Source of the DNA: Vibrio sp. 16
Lineage (GTDB): Bacteria; Pseudomonadota; Gammaproteobacteria; Enterobacterales; Vibrionaceae
NCBI RefSeq assembly: GCF_963681195.1
Contig: NZ_OY808998.1
Coordinates: forward strand, 1,240,001-1,304,000
Direction of reading: 5' to 3'
Length of the DNA stretch: 64,000 bases
The notes under the pieces were generated by a model. The model did no database searches and had not been told where the DNA came from. It was given only the letters and a program-made list of their open reading frames with translations. This document shows, piece by piece, positions 51,950 to 62,907 of the stretch; within the stretch, counting starts at the first letter, position 1, and each line of letters begins with the position of its first letter. The translations under genes and the position numbers were made by a program.

Positions 51950-53710
51950 ATGGATATACAAACGCGTCAGTTAGAGTCTTGGCTTGCTTCTTCTTGGGAG
52001 CGAAGCTCAAATGCAGGATTGAAACAGGTTAAAAAGCCGGACGACATCAATGTAACGGGTGCACTCTTAAAAGAGCGTATGCACAAGTCAAGTTCGGTAA
52101 TAGAAGCGGTGGAGCAGTGCGCTTTGCCACTTTTTAATCAGGTTCTTGCGAGAACAGACAGTCGTTTGATTTTGACCGACGCAGAAGGGGTGATCTTAGC
52201 GAGTTGGGGACAAGAGCGGTTTCGAGAGCGTTTGATGTCGATTGCGCTAGAGTCAGGTACTTGCTGGCAAGAGAGACTTAAAGGCACGAATGCGATAGGG
52301 ACGGCGCTTTACGAGAAAAAAGCCGTCTCCATTATTGGCGAGCAACACTTTATTAAACAGCATCGCTTTATTAGCTGCTCGGCCAGTCCGTTGTTTGATT
52401 ATCAAGGAGAGTTGGTCGGGATACTCGATATCACAAGTGAGCAAAGCAAGCACGATGTGACGACCCAACTGTTGGTACAAAACATGGTCCAACTGGTCGA
52501 GAACCAATTACTCACAAGTGCGCCCGGCGGGGTAACGCAGATCAATTTGGCGCAAAATGAATCGGTTCTAAACAGTGGTTGGCAAGGCATCGTAATTGCC
52601 GATGAATATGGCCAGATCGTGGCGCACAATCAAGTGGCTAGCCAGCTTATGCCTGATTTTCCGTTACTTGGTGAGTCGTTTGAAACTGTTGTAAAACAGC
52701 CCGACCACAACGCCGATCTTGTGTTTGAAAAGCGTTCATTGAACAAACAGCGCAGCCGAAAATCTCCCTTGTCCGCTTCTTGCGAGCTTCATTATGGGGA
52801 TCACTACGTGGAGCAAGCGTGGCAGCAGGCACTTAAAGTGATAGGCAAAGACATTAGCCTTTTGATTCTTGGAGAAACTGGGGTCGGTAAAGGGGAGTTC
52901 GTTAAAGTGCTGCATAAACAGAGCACCAGACGCAGCCAGCCTTTGGTTACCGTCAACTGTGGTGCGCTGCCCAAGGAGTTAGTAGAGTCTGAGTTGTTTG
53001 GTCATGCTGCGGGGGCTTTTACGGGGGCGAGTAAGCAAGGTTATTTAGGTCGTATTAGACAAGCGGATAAAGGCATTCTTTTTCTCGATGAGATTGGAGA
53101 AATGCCGCTAGATGCACAATGTCGATTGTTGTCGGTACTCCAAGATAAAGTTGTTATGCCTGTTGGTTCACCGCAGTCTCATCAAGTTGATATTCAGGTG
53201 ATTGCTGCAACGCATCAAGATCTCCCCAAACTGGTTGCAGAAGGGCGATTTCGTGAGGATTTGTACTATCGACTTAATGGTTTGATGGTGAAGTTGCCAG
53301 CTTTAAATGATCGCCAAGACAAAGCGGCGGTGATTGAGGCGATTCATGCGAAACATCGCGAAAATCGGCAAACCATCTCAAGCAGCCTTATGCAGTTGCT
53401 GACCAACTACCATTGGCCGGGCAATTTTAGAGAGTTAGATAACTTAATCAAAGTCTCGTCGGTGATCGCTAGCGATGAGCCAGAACTGCGTTTGGAGCAT
53501 ATTCCATCCCACTTGTCGCAGTTGCTACAGCGCCAACCAATCAAAGAAGCGAGCAGAGAGGGTGGCGATTTGCAGTCTACGCTCAATACAACGCTAATCG
53601 AAACCTATCAAGCGCACAACGGGAATGTCAGTAAAGTGTCGCGGATACTTGGTGTGAGCCGAAACACGGTGTATCGCAAGTTAAAGGCGCTGGGTTTAAT
53701 TTCCGGTTGA
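51950..53710 (+). CDS. Sigma-54-dependent activator, AcoR-like (GAF, AAA+, Fis)
   Basis: A 586-residue bacterial enhancer-binding protein. The N-terminal part (about 1-290) holds GAF/PAS-type sensor domains (LILTDAEGVILASWG ... GTNAIGTALYEKKAV, the AcoR-type signature). The AAA+ domain has Walker A LGETGVGKGE, the sigma-54 contact loop GAFTGA, Walker B ILFLDEIGEMP and a C-terminal Fis helix-turn-helix (VSKVSRILGVSRNTVYRKLKALG). The frame opens at TTG 51929, but ATG 51950 is preferred. It should activate the divergent aldehyde dehydrogenase gene. Confidence 0.93.
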   Translation: MDIQTRQLESWLASSWERSSNAGLKQVKKPDDINVTGALLKERMHKSSSVIEAVEQCALPLFNQVLARTDSRLILTDAEGVILASWGQERFRERLMSIALESGTCWQERLKGTNAIGTALYEKKAVSIIGEQHFIKQHRFISCSASPLFDYQGELVGILDITSEQSKHDVTTQLLVQNMVQLVENQLLTSAPGGVTQINLAQNESVLNSGWQGIVIADEYGQIVAHNQVASQLMPDFPLLGESFETVVKQPDHNADLVFEKRSLNKQRSRKSPLSASCELHYGDHYVEQAWQQALKVIGKDISLLILGETGVGKGEFVKVLHKQSTRRSQPLVTVNCGALPKELVESELFGHAAGAFTGASKQGYLGRIRQADKGILFLDEIGEMPLDAQCRLLSVLQDKVVMPVGSPQSHQVDIQVIAATHQDLPKLVAEGRFREDLYYRLNGLMVKLPALNDRQDKAAVIEAIHAKHRENRQTISSSLMQLLTNYHWPGNFRELDNLIKVSSVIASDEPELRLEHIPSHLSQLLQRQPIKEASREGGDLQSTLNTTLIETYQAHNGNVSKVSRILGVSRNTVYRKLKALGLISG

Positions 53711-53732
53711 GCCTAGTTTGTTGAACAAATAA

Positions 53733-53758
53733 AAAGAGGAGCATTTCTGCTCCTCTTT
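53733..53758. terminator. Bidirectional terminator
   Basis: An 11-bp perfect stem AAAGAGGAGCA/TGCTCCTCTTT with a TTTC loop has T after it and A before it. It serves the activator gene and the convergent 45-residue gene. Confidence 0.85.
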
Positions 53759-53776
53759 GTTTTGAAACCTAGCCGA

Positions 53777-53914
53777 TTACAAGCCGCCTTGCTGCTGCGC
53801 TTGTTTTACTAAAGCCTGACGTTGAGCTTCCTTATCTGTTACCACTTTGTTGTCCTTTGAAGTGTTGTGTTCCTCAGCCTGTGGAACGAATACAAAGTAC
53901 TTATTAATAGTCAT
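53777..53914 (-). CDS. 45-residue small protein
   Basis: A 45-residue frame starting MTINKYFVFVPQAEEHN and ending in a Gln-rich stretch (QALVKQAQQQGGL). GAGGT lies eight bases before the ATG, and the terminator at 53733-53758 follows, so it looks like a real gene. There is no membrane segment, and I know of no family. It is on the same strand as gnd but about 190 bp downstream of it, separated by the gnd terminator. Confidence 0.65.
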   Translation of the reverse strand: MTINKYFVFVPQAEEHNTSKDNKVVTDKEAQRQALVKQAQQQGGL

Positions 53915-54006
53915 CTTAAGAACCTCAATTAAATGTTTTTAACCATCCAGGTTAGAGTAGCCACCGATAGCCGGCACAAACGTGCGCGGTTCCTTGTATA
54001 GGTTTC

Positions 54007-54041
54007 AAAAAATAGAGGATGCTAACTCAGTTAACATCCTC
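54007..54041 (-). terminator. Intrinsic terminator after gnd (minus strand)
   Basis: GAGGATG and CATCCTC arms (54015-54041), with one internal mismatch and a short loop, are followed by six T on the minus strand. Confidence 0.78.
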
Positions 54042-54103
54042 CATGAATCGTTAATTATAGTATGAGTCTTAGGGTTGAATAAACACTAAACTCATCCTTT
54101 TGC

Positions 54104-55552
<1,449 letters not shown>

Positions 55553-55587
55553 TGTTTCTCTCCAATTTTCCTATTTGGACGCTCGCA

Positions 55588-56304
55588 TTACGCGATTTTT
55601 GCTGCTGCGTCAGAATCTAAGTACCACTCCGTTTCTCCAGTCTTAGACTGAATCTTCGCTGCTGGGTATGGCAGTTCGTTTGCTGGAGTAGTATGAATTT
55701 CGTTTACGATGTCAACTTTACCTGCACCAAGTACTAGGTAGCTGATTCGTTTAGCGGCTTCCAAAACTCTTGCTGTTTTAGAAACACGGATTTGGCCCGA
55801 CTCAGGGTGAGAAGCCAGTACCGATAAGTTCTCATCTTGGTAGTCTGTTTGACCTGGGAATAGCGACGCGGTATGTCCGTCTGCACCAACGCCAAGCAAG
55901 ATCCAATCGAAAACAGGCGTGCCATTTTCAGTTGGAATCACTTCCGCCATTTCTTTTGCAAAACGCTCTGCTTCCGCTTTTGGCTCATCTTCACCACGGA
56001 TGCGGTGGATGTTCTCAGCAGGTAGATTTACTTGAGAGAAGAGAAGCGCATTTGCTTCACCGTAGTTACTTTCCGCGTCATCAGGCGCTACGCATCGCTC
56101 ATCACCCCACCAGAAGTGTAGGTTTTGCCACTGAATTGAAGTTGCGTACGCCTCGGTTGCCAATAGCTTAAACAGCATTTTTGGTGTACTACCGCCAGAG
56201 AGCGAGATATGAACTGGGCGATCGAGTTCGCTGTACGCTTTCATATCGTTCGCTAGGCTTTCAACAACCTGCTCGGCTGTTTGGAAGATCTTATGGTTGA
56301 TCAT
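55588..56304 (-). CDS. pgl: 6-phosphogluconolactonase
   Basis: A 238-residue DevB-type lactonase that hydrolyses 6-phosphogluconolactone. Landmarks are [36 protein letters not shown] and [18 protein letters not shown], including the catalytic His. Its ATG overlaps the zwf stop by four bases (ATGA), so it is coupled to zwf. Together the three genes encode the whole oxidative branch of the pentose phosphate pathway. Confidence 0.97.
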   Translation of the reverse strand: MINHKIFQTAEQVVESLANDMKAYSELDRPVHISLSGGSTPKMLFKLLATEAYATSIQWQNLHFWWGDERCVAPDDAESNYGEANALLFSQVNLPAENIHRIRGEDEPKAEAERFAKEMAEVIPTENGTPVFDWILLGVGADGHTASLFPGQTDYQDENLSVLASHPESGQIRVSKTARVLEAAKRISYLVLGAGKVDIVNEIHTTPANELPYPAAKIQSKTGETEWYLDSDAAAKIA

Positions 56305-57806
56305 AATTCACAGTAATCCGTATCGGTTAGGTTTTTACACGGGAAGCGCCAAGCGCGGCCATCTCGTTGAAGCAGGTCATCCGCTTCTTTTGGTCCCCAT
56401 GTACCACAAGCGTAGCCAAAGAGCGCTTGAGGATCTTGTTTGAAATCTAGAATAGGTTGCACGTATTTCCAACATGCTTCAACCGCATCACTACGTGCAA
56501 ATAAGGTTGCATCGCCGTTTAACGCATCAAGAAGTAGGCGCTCATAAGCTGTCAGCATTTGGGTTTCTTGCAGGTCAGCATAGTGGAAGTTCATTTTCAC
56601 TTCCTTCGCTTTAAAGCCTGCGCCCGGCTCTTTCAGGCCAAAGCTCATTTGGATGCCTTCGTCTGGCTGAATACGAATAATCAGCTTGTTCTCAGGAGCA
56701 TTTTGACCAAACACTGGATGTGGCGTTTGTTTGAAGTGAATAACGACTTCAGTCACACGAGTTGGGAGACGTTTGCCTGTACGCACGTAAAATGGCACGC
56801 CGTTCCAACGCCAGTTGTTGATGTGCGCTTTCAAACCAATGTAGGTCTCAGTTCGAGAGTCGTCAGCCACACCGTTTTCTTCACGGTAACCCAGTAAATG
56901 CTGGCCACGCACATCAGAAGCAGTGTATTGACCTAATACTAGGTCGTTGCGTAGGTCTTCTTCTTCAAGCGGTTTTAGGCATTGAAGAACTTTGACCACT
57001 TCGTCGCGCATAGAGTCTGCGTTGATCTGCGCAGGGGGTTCCATACCAACCATAGCCAAAACCTGTAGTAGGTGGTTTTGGAACATGTCGCGCACCGCAC
57101 CAGAGCCATCGTAGTAGCCGCCTCGCTCTTCTACGCCTAAGAATTCTGCACCTGTGATTTCCACGTAATCAATGAAGTTTCGGTTCCAAAGCGGCTCAAA
57201 CATCGCATTTGAGAAGCGGAAAACCAACAGGTTTTGTACCGTTTCTTTACCTAGGTAATGGTCGATACGGTAGATTTGATGCTCTTGGAAATGCTCGTGA
57301 ATTTCCTTATCGAGCTTTTGCGCCGATTCCAAATCGTAGCCGAATGGCTTTTCAATGATCAAACGCTTCCAACCATCTTGCTCGCCGTTTAAGCCATGCG
57401 CTGCGAGGCTTGCAGGAATAACACTGTAAAGGCTAGGAGGTGTAGCAAGGTAGAAAAGGGTATTGCGCTGCTCAAAACCATATTGGTCAGACAGTTGATC
57501 AAGACGGGTAACCAGTTTGCTGTAGTCTGCGGTATCGGAGGTATTGATCGCTTGGTAGTGCAAATGATTGATGAATGCGTCAAGCGTAACAGGCTCAGTT
57601 TTTTCCATTTCCTGAAGTGATTTCTTCAGCTTGTCGCGGTAAGAGTCATCACTGTACTCTGTGCGGCTGACACCAAGAATAGCGAAGTTTTCTGGAAGCT
57701 GCTTACTCGCGTAAAGGTGGTATAACGCGGGGATCAACTTACGATACGTCAAATCACCCGAAGCACCAAAAATAACGATGCTGCTGTTTTCTGGTATTAC
57801 CATCAT
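56301..57806 (-). CDS. zwf: Glucose-6-phosphate 1-dehydrogenase
   Basis: A 501-residue cytosolic enzyme oxidising glucose 6-phosphate with NADP+. The nucleotide site is [18 protein letters not shown], the substrate motif [14 protein letters not shown] contains the catalytic His/Lys region, and the C-terminal half has [16 protein letters not shown]. Two consecutive ATG codons follow AAGGGAAAG. It is the first gene of the operon, behind a 359-bp region that holds a dyad at 57899-57929. Confidence 0.98.
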   Translation of the reverse strand: MMVIPENSSIVIFGASGDLTYRKLIPALYHLYASKQLPENFAILGVSRTEYSDDSYRDKLKKSLQEMEKTEPVTLDAFINHLHYQAINTSDTADYSKLVTRLDQLSDQYGFEQRNTLFYLATPPSLYSVIPASLAAHGLNGEQDGWKRLIIEKPFGYDLESAQKLDKEIHEHFQEHQIYRIDHYLGKETVQNLLVFRFSNAMFEPLWNRNFIDYVEITGAEFLGVEERGGYYDGSGAVRDMFQNHLLQVLAMVGMEPPAQINADSMRDEVVKVLQCLKPLEEEDLRNDLVLGQYTASDVRGQHLLGYREENGVADDSRTETYIGLKAHINNWRWNGVPFYVRTGKRLPTRVTEVVIHFKQTPHPVFGQNAPENKLIIRIQPDEGIQMSFGLKEPGAGFKAKEVKMNFHYADLQETQMLTAYERLLLDALNGDATLFARSDAVEACWKYVQPILDFKQDPQALFGYACGTWGPKEADDLLQRDGRAWRFPCKNLTDTDYCEL

Positions 57807-58165
57807 CTTTCCCTTAAAAACGAGGTAGTTATTCTGTGACCATTGAGGGCCGCTTACATGCAGCCAAACCTAACAGTGGTAATAAGTTTTTGATAATTGG
57901 TCTTACCTATTGCTCTGATAGGTAAAACCGACAGTGCATCTTGGCACGACCTGTTGAGCAAGGTAATGCCTATGCAAAGCGAGTTCACTCTCGATTCGGC
58001 AGCGTATTGTCTACGACTATTTGATATACATCAACCTTTGAGAAGGCAATCGATTAAATTATGACTGGTTTTTTTGTAATGCATTGATTTTAAGGGTGAA
58101 GTTATTTGTTGGTTACTTATTCCTATTTAGAGTTAAAACTCTATCAAAGGGCAAGTAGCATGGTG
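57807..58165. promoter_or_regulatory. zwf upstream region with an imperfect dyad at 57899-57929
   Basis: The core TTACCTAT-N7-ATAGGTAA (57903-57910 with 57918-57925) extends outward by GGT/ACC after one mismatch. It lies about 95-120 bp upstream of the zwf start. It matches neither HexR nor SoxR consensus. It may be an operator or a transcribed hairpin. I see no gene in the rest of the gap. Confidence 0.4.
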
Positions 58166-61045
58166 TCAAAATCTATCTTTTAGATGCGCTTTGACTCTGT
58201 ATATATGGGCGCTCCTGTCAAAGTCCGTGATTTGATCCTCGTGAAGGAAGAGTGATGCGTACTCTTGGTCGAGCGATTGCTCCAAGAACAGCAAGTAGAG
58301 TTTCGGGTCGATATGTCCAGACGTTGCCATATCGGTCATGATGTTGATTGACTCAGTGAGTGTTTTTGCCTTCTTGTAAGGTCTGTCACTTGAGGTCAAG
58401 GCTTCAAAAACATCAGCGATCGCCATGACTCGTGCAGGAATAGAAAGCTGGTGCTCCGCTAGTCCTTTCGGGTAGCCTTTACCGTCGATCCTTTCATGGT
58501 GGCCACAAGCGATTTCGGATACTTGTTTCAGATGTTCAGGATAGGGCAAGCGATTGAGCATCGTGATGGTTTGGATTATATGGTCATTGATAATGAATCG
58601 CTCTTCGTCATTCAATGTGCCACGTTTGATGGATAGATTGTACAGCTCGCCCCGGTTGTATTTGAGCTCTCCAGGTTGCAAAACAAAAGCTTCTTGCCAA
58701 ACATCTTTAGGGTTCACGTTATCTGGCCACGGGACATGATGAACAGGTTTGTCGAACAGCAACGGCTCCATTACCGGTAAAGTTTGCGGTTTCCCGGCGC
58801 GTTGTTTTTCAATCCAAGAGACGCCGAGCCGATCATCCAATGTGCGCTTCCATTGATACTGGCTAATCTGCTCTAGCCTTTGAATCGAGTCATCGTCCAT
58901 ACTTTCGCCGCCGATATTACACTGAGCGACAAACGCGAAGTCTTCATCTAATTGTTGGTGGGTGGCGTTGAGATCCGCGATCCGTTGTTCCTCATTGCCT
59001 TGGTCATTTGCTCTTGCTTGCCAATAGTCGATTTCTGCTTGCGCTTTTAGCAATTCAAAACGCATTCGGACTTCATGAATGCGATCGTAGATGGTTTCTA
59101 GTTTGGTCGCTTTGTCGATTACGTATTCAGGTGTGGTTACTTTGCCACAGTCATGAAGCCAAGCAGCCAAATGTAGCGCTTCCCATTCGCTGTCATTCAT
59201 CGAGAAGTTTGAAAAGTACTGTTTGTCGGCACATGCCGCTTGAGTGAGCATTTTGGACAGCTTAGGCACACGTTGACAGTGGCTGCCAGTGTAGGGGGAT
59301 TTGGTGTCTATGGCCGAGGCAATAAGCTCAACAAAGGCATTGAGCATCTCTTTTTGTTCGCGGATTTTATCGATGTTTTCTTTTGCGAGTTGAGCAAAGC
59401 TGAGGAGCTCACGTAAAAAAGCGTGCTTATCGCTTTGCTCTTGAGTGATGGCTCGTTCATATCCAAGTAACAGGATACCGACCAGCTCATTGTTTCGGTT
59501 GATCAACGGGAACAAATAAAAGTCGGAGTTGTAGAGGTTGTTTTTGTACTTGGCGACCGTGTTGTCTGCACGGTTAAAGTGAAGCACGTCGCCTTTTGAT
59601 AAATCCTTGAGTATCCAAGCGGTCGATTTTAGAAATGCGTTGATGTCGATTTTAAACGGGATAATCGCGTGGTTGGCTGCGACATCAAATGGGCTATCTG
59701 AAGACTCTTTGGTATAGAGCACAATGGTTTCGGCTCGGGTAACCAAGTAGCTTTGATGGGTAATGGTTTTTGCCAATACAGAGAAATCTTGGTTGCTTGC
59801 GGTTTCACGCAGTAGGCGGAGAAGATCGTGCAACGTGTGTTCCATCAGTTCGATAGATGTGGTCAAGTTGGCTACTTCTTTGATCACACTCTTTGAGTAT
59901 CGTGTTTTCTTGAAATCAAAACGGGCAATGCTGTCAGTCTGATACATCAAATTTTGTAACGGGGTTGCAAGCCTTTGTGCCACAAACCAAACAACGACGA
60001 AACTCATCGCCATCAGTGAGAACGCAACGGTAATCTGTTTGTCTCGTAGCGACAATAAGTTAGAGAGCAAATCATCTTGAGGCGTCGCTTCAGCTAAAAG
60101 GATGCGAGTGTGTCGATTCAAATTGACGGGCGTGAGAGTGATGGACCAATCGATACCCTCCGCGGTGGCTTTTTCATACAGTATTTGACTAGAGACACGA
60201 TCGAGTATGCCAGCGAAAAGGCTCTTCTCTAACATTTCCCTTGCGACTTGGTCATCGCCGCCGAGCTCAACGCCACTTTTGTGCTGAGCCAGAACACGAA
60301 ACTGGTTATCAAAAAGAATCAGCTTGCTTGACTTCGAATAACCGAGTTGGGCGATTTGTTCAGAGAGAGAGTCCAGTGTGAAATCTGCACCGACGACAGA
60401 GTTGCCATCGGGACTGCGCCTGGAAAACGTCATCCCATTGGTTTTTAAAAAGTAGAAAAAGTAGGGCTCGGTCAGGCGAATATTGCCATCTTGCTTAGCG
60501 TTTTGAAACCACGGTCTACTGCGAGGATCGAACTGGTTGTCGTTGGTTTTCCTTGTCTCAATCGTGGCGTAATTCTCATCGAGAAAGAAGAACACATTGG
60601 TTCCGTCAACGGCGGTTTGGTTGATCATAAATGTCGCGTCATCCGGAGCTTTAAATCGGTCGCGGTCTTGATTTGAGCGTAAAGATCGAAAGAGTGTTAG
60701 GTGGCCTTGTTCATTGGCGGAATATAAGGCGACCAAGCCAGGGCTGCGTTGAAAAATGAGGTTAATGGAGGTTAGGAGTCGGCGCTCTTTTTCTGGTTTG
60801 ACGTTTTCTTCAACAATAGTACTGAATGCCATGAAATCGAGTGTCGTCAGAATGGGACCCGTTTTTAGCTGAAACGTGGATTCAAGCTGTCGACTGTTTT
60901 CCTCACTCAGAGCTTTGGCGCTGCCAGCTAACAGTTCTTGGGCATGGCGGTAGCTAATCGCAATCAGTACCGATCCTACTAATGTGGTGAGGATCAAAAA
61001 TAAGCTCGTTATGTGAATGCTGAGTGAGTATTTGCGTTTTCTCAT
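58166..61045 (-). CDS. Membrane Cache-sensor HD-GYP phosphodiesterase
   Basis: A 959-residue protein. One N-terminal helix (about 10-30), a large periplasmic Cache-type domain (about 40-320), a second helix (about 340-360), a HAMP-like part, a GAF-like region (about 410-560) and a C-terminal HD-GYP domain. HD-GYP elements are HCQRVPKLSKML, WLHDCGKVTTPEYV and CGHHERIDGKGYP. Roughly 130 extra residues lie between the HD and GYP halves, including HHVPWPDNVNPKD. The catalytic residues look complete, so c-di-GMP hydrolysis is expected. The periplasmic ligand is unknown. Confidence 0.9.
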   Translation of the reverse strand: MRKRKYSLSIHITSLFLILTTLVGSVLIAISYRHAQELLAGSAKALSEENSRQLESTFQLKTGPILTTLDFMAFSTIVEENVKPEKERRLLTSINLIFQRSPGLVALYSANEQGHLTLFRSLRSNQDRDRFKAPDDATFMINQTAVDGTNVFFFLDENYATIETRKTNDNQFDPRSRPWFQNAKQDGNIRLTEPYFFYFLKTNGMTFSRRSPDGNSVVGADFTLDSLSEQIAQLGYSKSSKLILFDNQFRVLAQHKSGVELGGDDQVAREMLEKSLFAGILDRVSSQILYEKATAEGIDWSITLTPVNLNRHTRILLAEATPQDDLLSNLLSLRDKQITVAFSLMAMSFVVVWFVAQRLATPLQNLMYQTDSIARFDFKKTRYSKSVIKEVANLTTSIELMEHTLHDLLRLLRETASNQDFSVLAKTITHQSYLVTRAETIVLYTKESSDSPFDVAANHAIIPFKIDINAFLKSTAWILKDLSKGDVLHFNRADNTVAKYKNNLYNSDFYLFPLINRNNELVGILLLGYERAITQEQSDKHAFLRELLSFAQLAKENIDKIREQKEMLNAFVELIASAIDTKSPYTGSHCQRVPKLSKMLTQAACADKQYFSNFSMNDSEWEALHLAAWLHDCGKVTTPEYVIDKATKLETIYDRIHEVRMRFELLKAQAEIDYWQARANDQGNEEQRIADLNATHQQLDEDFAFVAQCNIGGESMDDDSIQRLEQISQYQWKRTLDDRLGVSWIEKQRAGKPQTLPVMEPLLFDKPVHHVPWPDNVNPKDVWQEAFVLQPGELKYNRGELYNLSIKRGTLNDEERFIINDHIIQTITMLNRLPYPEHLKQVSEIACGHHERIDGKGYPKGLAEHQLSIPARVMAIADVFEALTSSDRPYKKAKTLTESINIMTDMATSGHIDPKLYLLFLEQSLDQEYASLFLHEDQITDFDRSAHIYRVKAHLKDRF

Positions 61046-61200
61046 GGTTCACCTTTAGTGATTAACTTACTAAGTATTAGCCGAAAGTGATGGGAGTGCA
61101 TAAAATCACTACGATATTCGTCCATAAAGGAGGAATGGGAGAAACTGAAGTAAAACCTTGTTACCATGAAGCTTCTTTGATTCAAGGGCGTGAATACAGG

Positions 61201-61944
61201 ATGAAACTACAAATCGATACTCATACTCATACCTATGCAAGTGGTCATGCATACAGCACACTCGTAGAGAATGCGAAGGCGGCGAAAGCAAAAGGCTTAA
61301 CCCTGTTTTGTACCACGGACCACGCGGAGTCCATGCCGGGTGCACCACACTATTGGTTTTTTACCAATCAACGTGTTCTGCCCAGATTTATAGAGGGTGT
61401 TGGTGTTATCCGAGGTGTAGAATCGAATATTCTAAATTCAAATGGTGATGTGGATATCCATCCCACGACTGATCGTCATCTTGATTGGGCGATCGCCAGT
61501 TTCCATGAAGCAGTGTTTAAACCGGATAGCAAGTCAGCGCATACTGAAGCTTTGATCAATGTGATTCAAGGTGGCCGTGTTGACGCTCTTGGCCATTTAG
61601 GCAATCCCAATTACGACTTTGATTTTGAGGCGGTGTTAACCTGTGCCAAAGCCCACAATGTGGCTATCGAAATCAACAACACGACTTTGCGCGGAAACAG
61701 CCGTGTGGGCAGCGTCGAGCGGTGCTATGACATCGCCACATTAGGCAAAGAGATCGGCGTCTTTTTTACCACAGGCAGTGATGCCCATTTCTGCCAAGAC
61801 ATTGGCAACCTTGATCTGGTTTCAGACTTGCTTGAAAAAGTCGCGGTGCCGAAGGAGCAAGTGATTACCCATAGCGCGCGTCAGTTTTTAGACTTTTTAG
61901 CACGTCGCGGTCGAGCTCCAATTGAGGAGTTTGAGCATTTATAA
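61201..61944 (+). CDS. PHP-domain phosphatase, YcdX-like
   Basis: A 247-residue metal-dependent hydrolase. Metal ligands appear in [37 protein letters not shown] and TGSDAHF, the complete PHP set matching YcdX (245 residues). Relatives hydrolyse small phosphate esters, and YcdX has been linked to swarming. The frame is open to 61087, but only ATG 61201 gives the family N terminus. Its ribosome site is weak. It is divergent from the HD-GYP gene. Confidence 0.88.
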   Translation: MKLQIDTHTHTYASGHAYSTLVENAKAAKAKGLTLFCTTDHAESMPGAPHYWFFTNQRVLPRFIEGVGVIRGVESNILNSNGDVDIHPTTDRHLDWAIASFHEAVFKPDSKSAHTEALINVIQGGRVDALGHLGNPNYDFDFEAVLTCAKAHNVAIEINNTTLRGNSRVGSVERCYDIATLGKEIGVFFTTGSDAHFCQDIGNLDLVSDLLEKVAVPKEQVITHSARQFLDFLARRGRAPIEEFEHL

Positions 61945-62023
61945 GTCGAAACAAAATTCGTTACACAGAGACTTTGCTTTTCAGTACACTGCAACTCCCT
62001 AAATAGCTAATAAGAAAAACGAG

Positions 62024-62407
62024 ATGAGAAAGTTATTACCAGCCCTAGCTCTGATGTTGTCTGCGAATGTTTATGCGTCAGACTTTGATCTGAAAGCAAC
62101 AATGAAGCAGATGAAAGTGGAATTTAAACAGGCTGCAGAAGCAACCGAGATCGTGCGTATGCAAGCCGCCGTCGACAATCTCTCTGATTTGGTCGAGCAA
62201 TCAAAACGTGGTGATTACCCACCAGAAAAATTTGATCTCTACTTTGAGGGCTTCACAAAGTTATCTCAAGCGCTTGACGCAGTTGACGCGAAACTAGAAC
62301 AGGGTGATCTGGACGCGGCGAAGCAAGAACTCCGACAGGTTGATGCTTTGCGTGAGGAATACCACGACAAACGTAACCCAAGTATTTGGAGCAAGCTGTT
62401 CGGTTAA
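62024..62407 (+). CDS. cybC: Cytochrome b562 family protein
   Basis: A 127-residue periplasmic protein with a signal peptide (MRKLLPALALMLSANVYA). The mature part is a four-helix bundle of cytochrome b562 type. The axial ligands correspond to a Met in DLKATMKQM near the mature N terminus and a His in REEYHDKRNP near the C terminus, as in E. coli cytochrome b562. Heme is non-covalent, consistent with no CxxCH. The function is electron transfer of unknown partner. Confidence 0.9.
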   Translation: MRKLLPALALMLSANVYASDFDLKATMKQMKVEFKQAAEATEIVRMQAAVDNLSDLVEQSKRGDYPPEKFDLYFEGFTKLSQALDAVDAKLEQGDLDAAKQELRQVDALREEYHDKRNPSIWSKLFG

Positions 62408-62548
62408 ACCGTCATCTACAGTTGACTGCTTTGAGTGGGCACGTCTCTTTATTGAAAATCTTATGACAGTGAACGAGTTTTAATCGCTCAATTCGGGCTT
62501 TTATTGCTCGTTCGTTATATAGTGACCCTCTAATTGCTGAGGGCCGTC

Positions 62549-62905
62549 ATGAGACACATCGCCAAGTTCCAGAAAATCATGTTAGCGGCAAGTGCTCTAA
62601 GTTGGGTACTGGTCACTCTGATGCCTGTGATCAACGCGCACGGCTCTTCGGCGGGCGTATGGGCGACCCTCTGTACCATTAACGGTTTCGTTCTTGTTCA
62701 AGTTGAAGAGGGCAGTTCGACCACTCAGCACAGCAAACCTTGTCCATTTAGTCACTTTTCGACCTTCCATCAGGATTCGCTTCCAACACCACTCTACTTA
62801 ACCAACCATCGCTTGGCTAAGGTTCATGCGTATGCTTATTTGGCTCTAAGCTTGCGTTATGAGTTAGCCGTCCCGAGAGCGCCTCCGCACACCGCTAATT
62901 CTTAA
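62549..62905 (+). CDS. DUF2946-like small membrane/periplasmic protein
   Basis: A 118-residue protein with an N-terminal hydrophobic segment (IMLAASALSWVLVTLMPVINA) and the pattern LCTINGFVLVQVEEG ... HSKPCPFSHFS, which resembles DUF2946 proteins, a group often linked to copper handling. Cys and His residues in the tail could bind metal. ATG 62549 after GAGGG is preferred to TTG 62534. It ends two bases before the convergent LysR gene. Function is unproven. Confidence 0.65.
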   Translation: MRHIAKFQKIMLAASALSWVLVTLMPVINAHGSSAGVWATLCTINGFVLVQVEEGSSTTQHSKPCPFSHFSTFHQDSLPTPLYLTNHRLAKVHAYAYLALSLRYELAVPRAPPHTANS

Positions 62906-62907
62906 CG

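Noticed and set aside
57396..57620. Plus-strand frames opposite zwf
   Set aside because: They are shadows of a strongly codon-biased metabolic gene.
57942..57957. TGGCACG on the plus strand, resembling a sigma-54 -24 element
   Set aside because: No GC doublet lies 12 bp after the GG, so the -12 element is missing.
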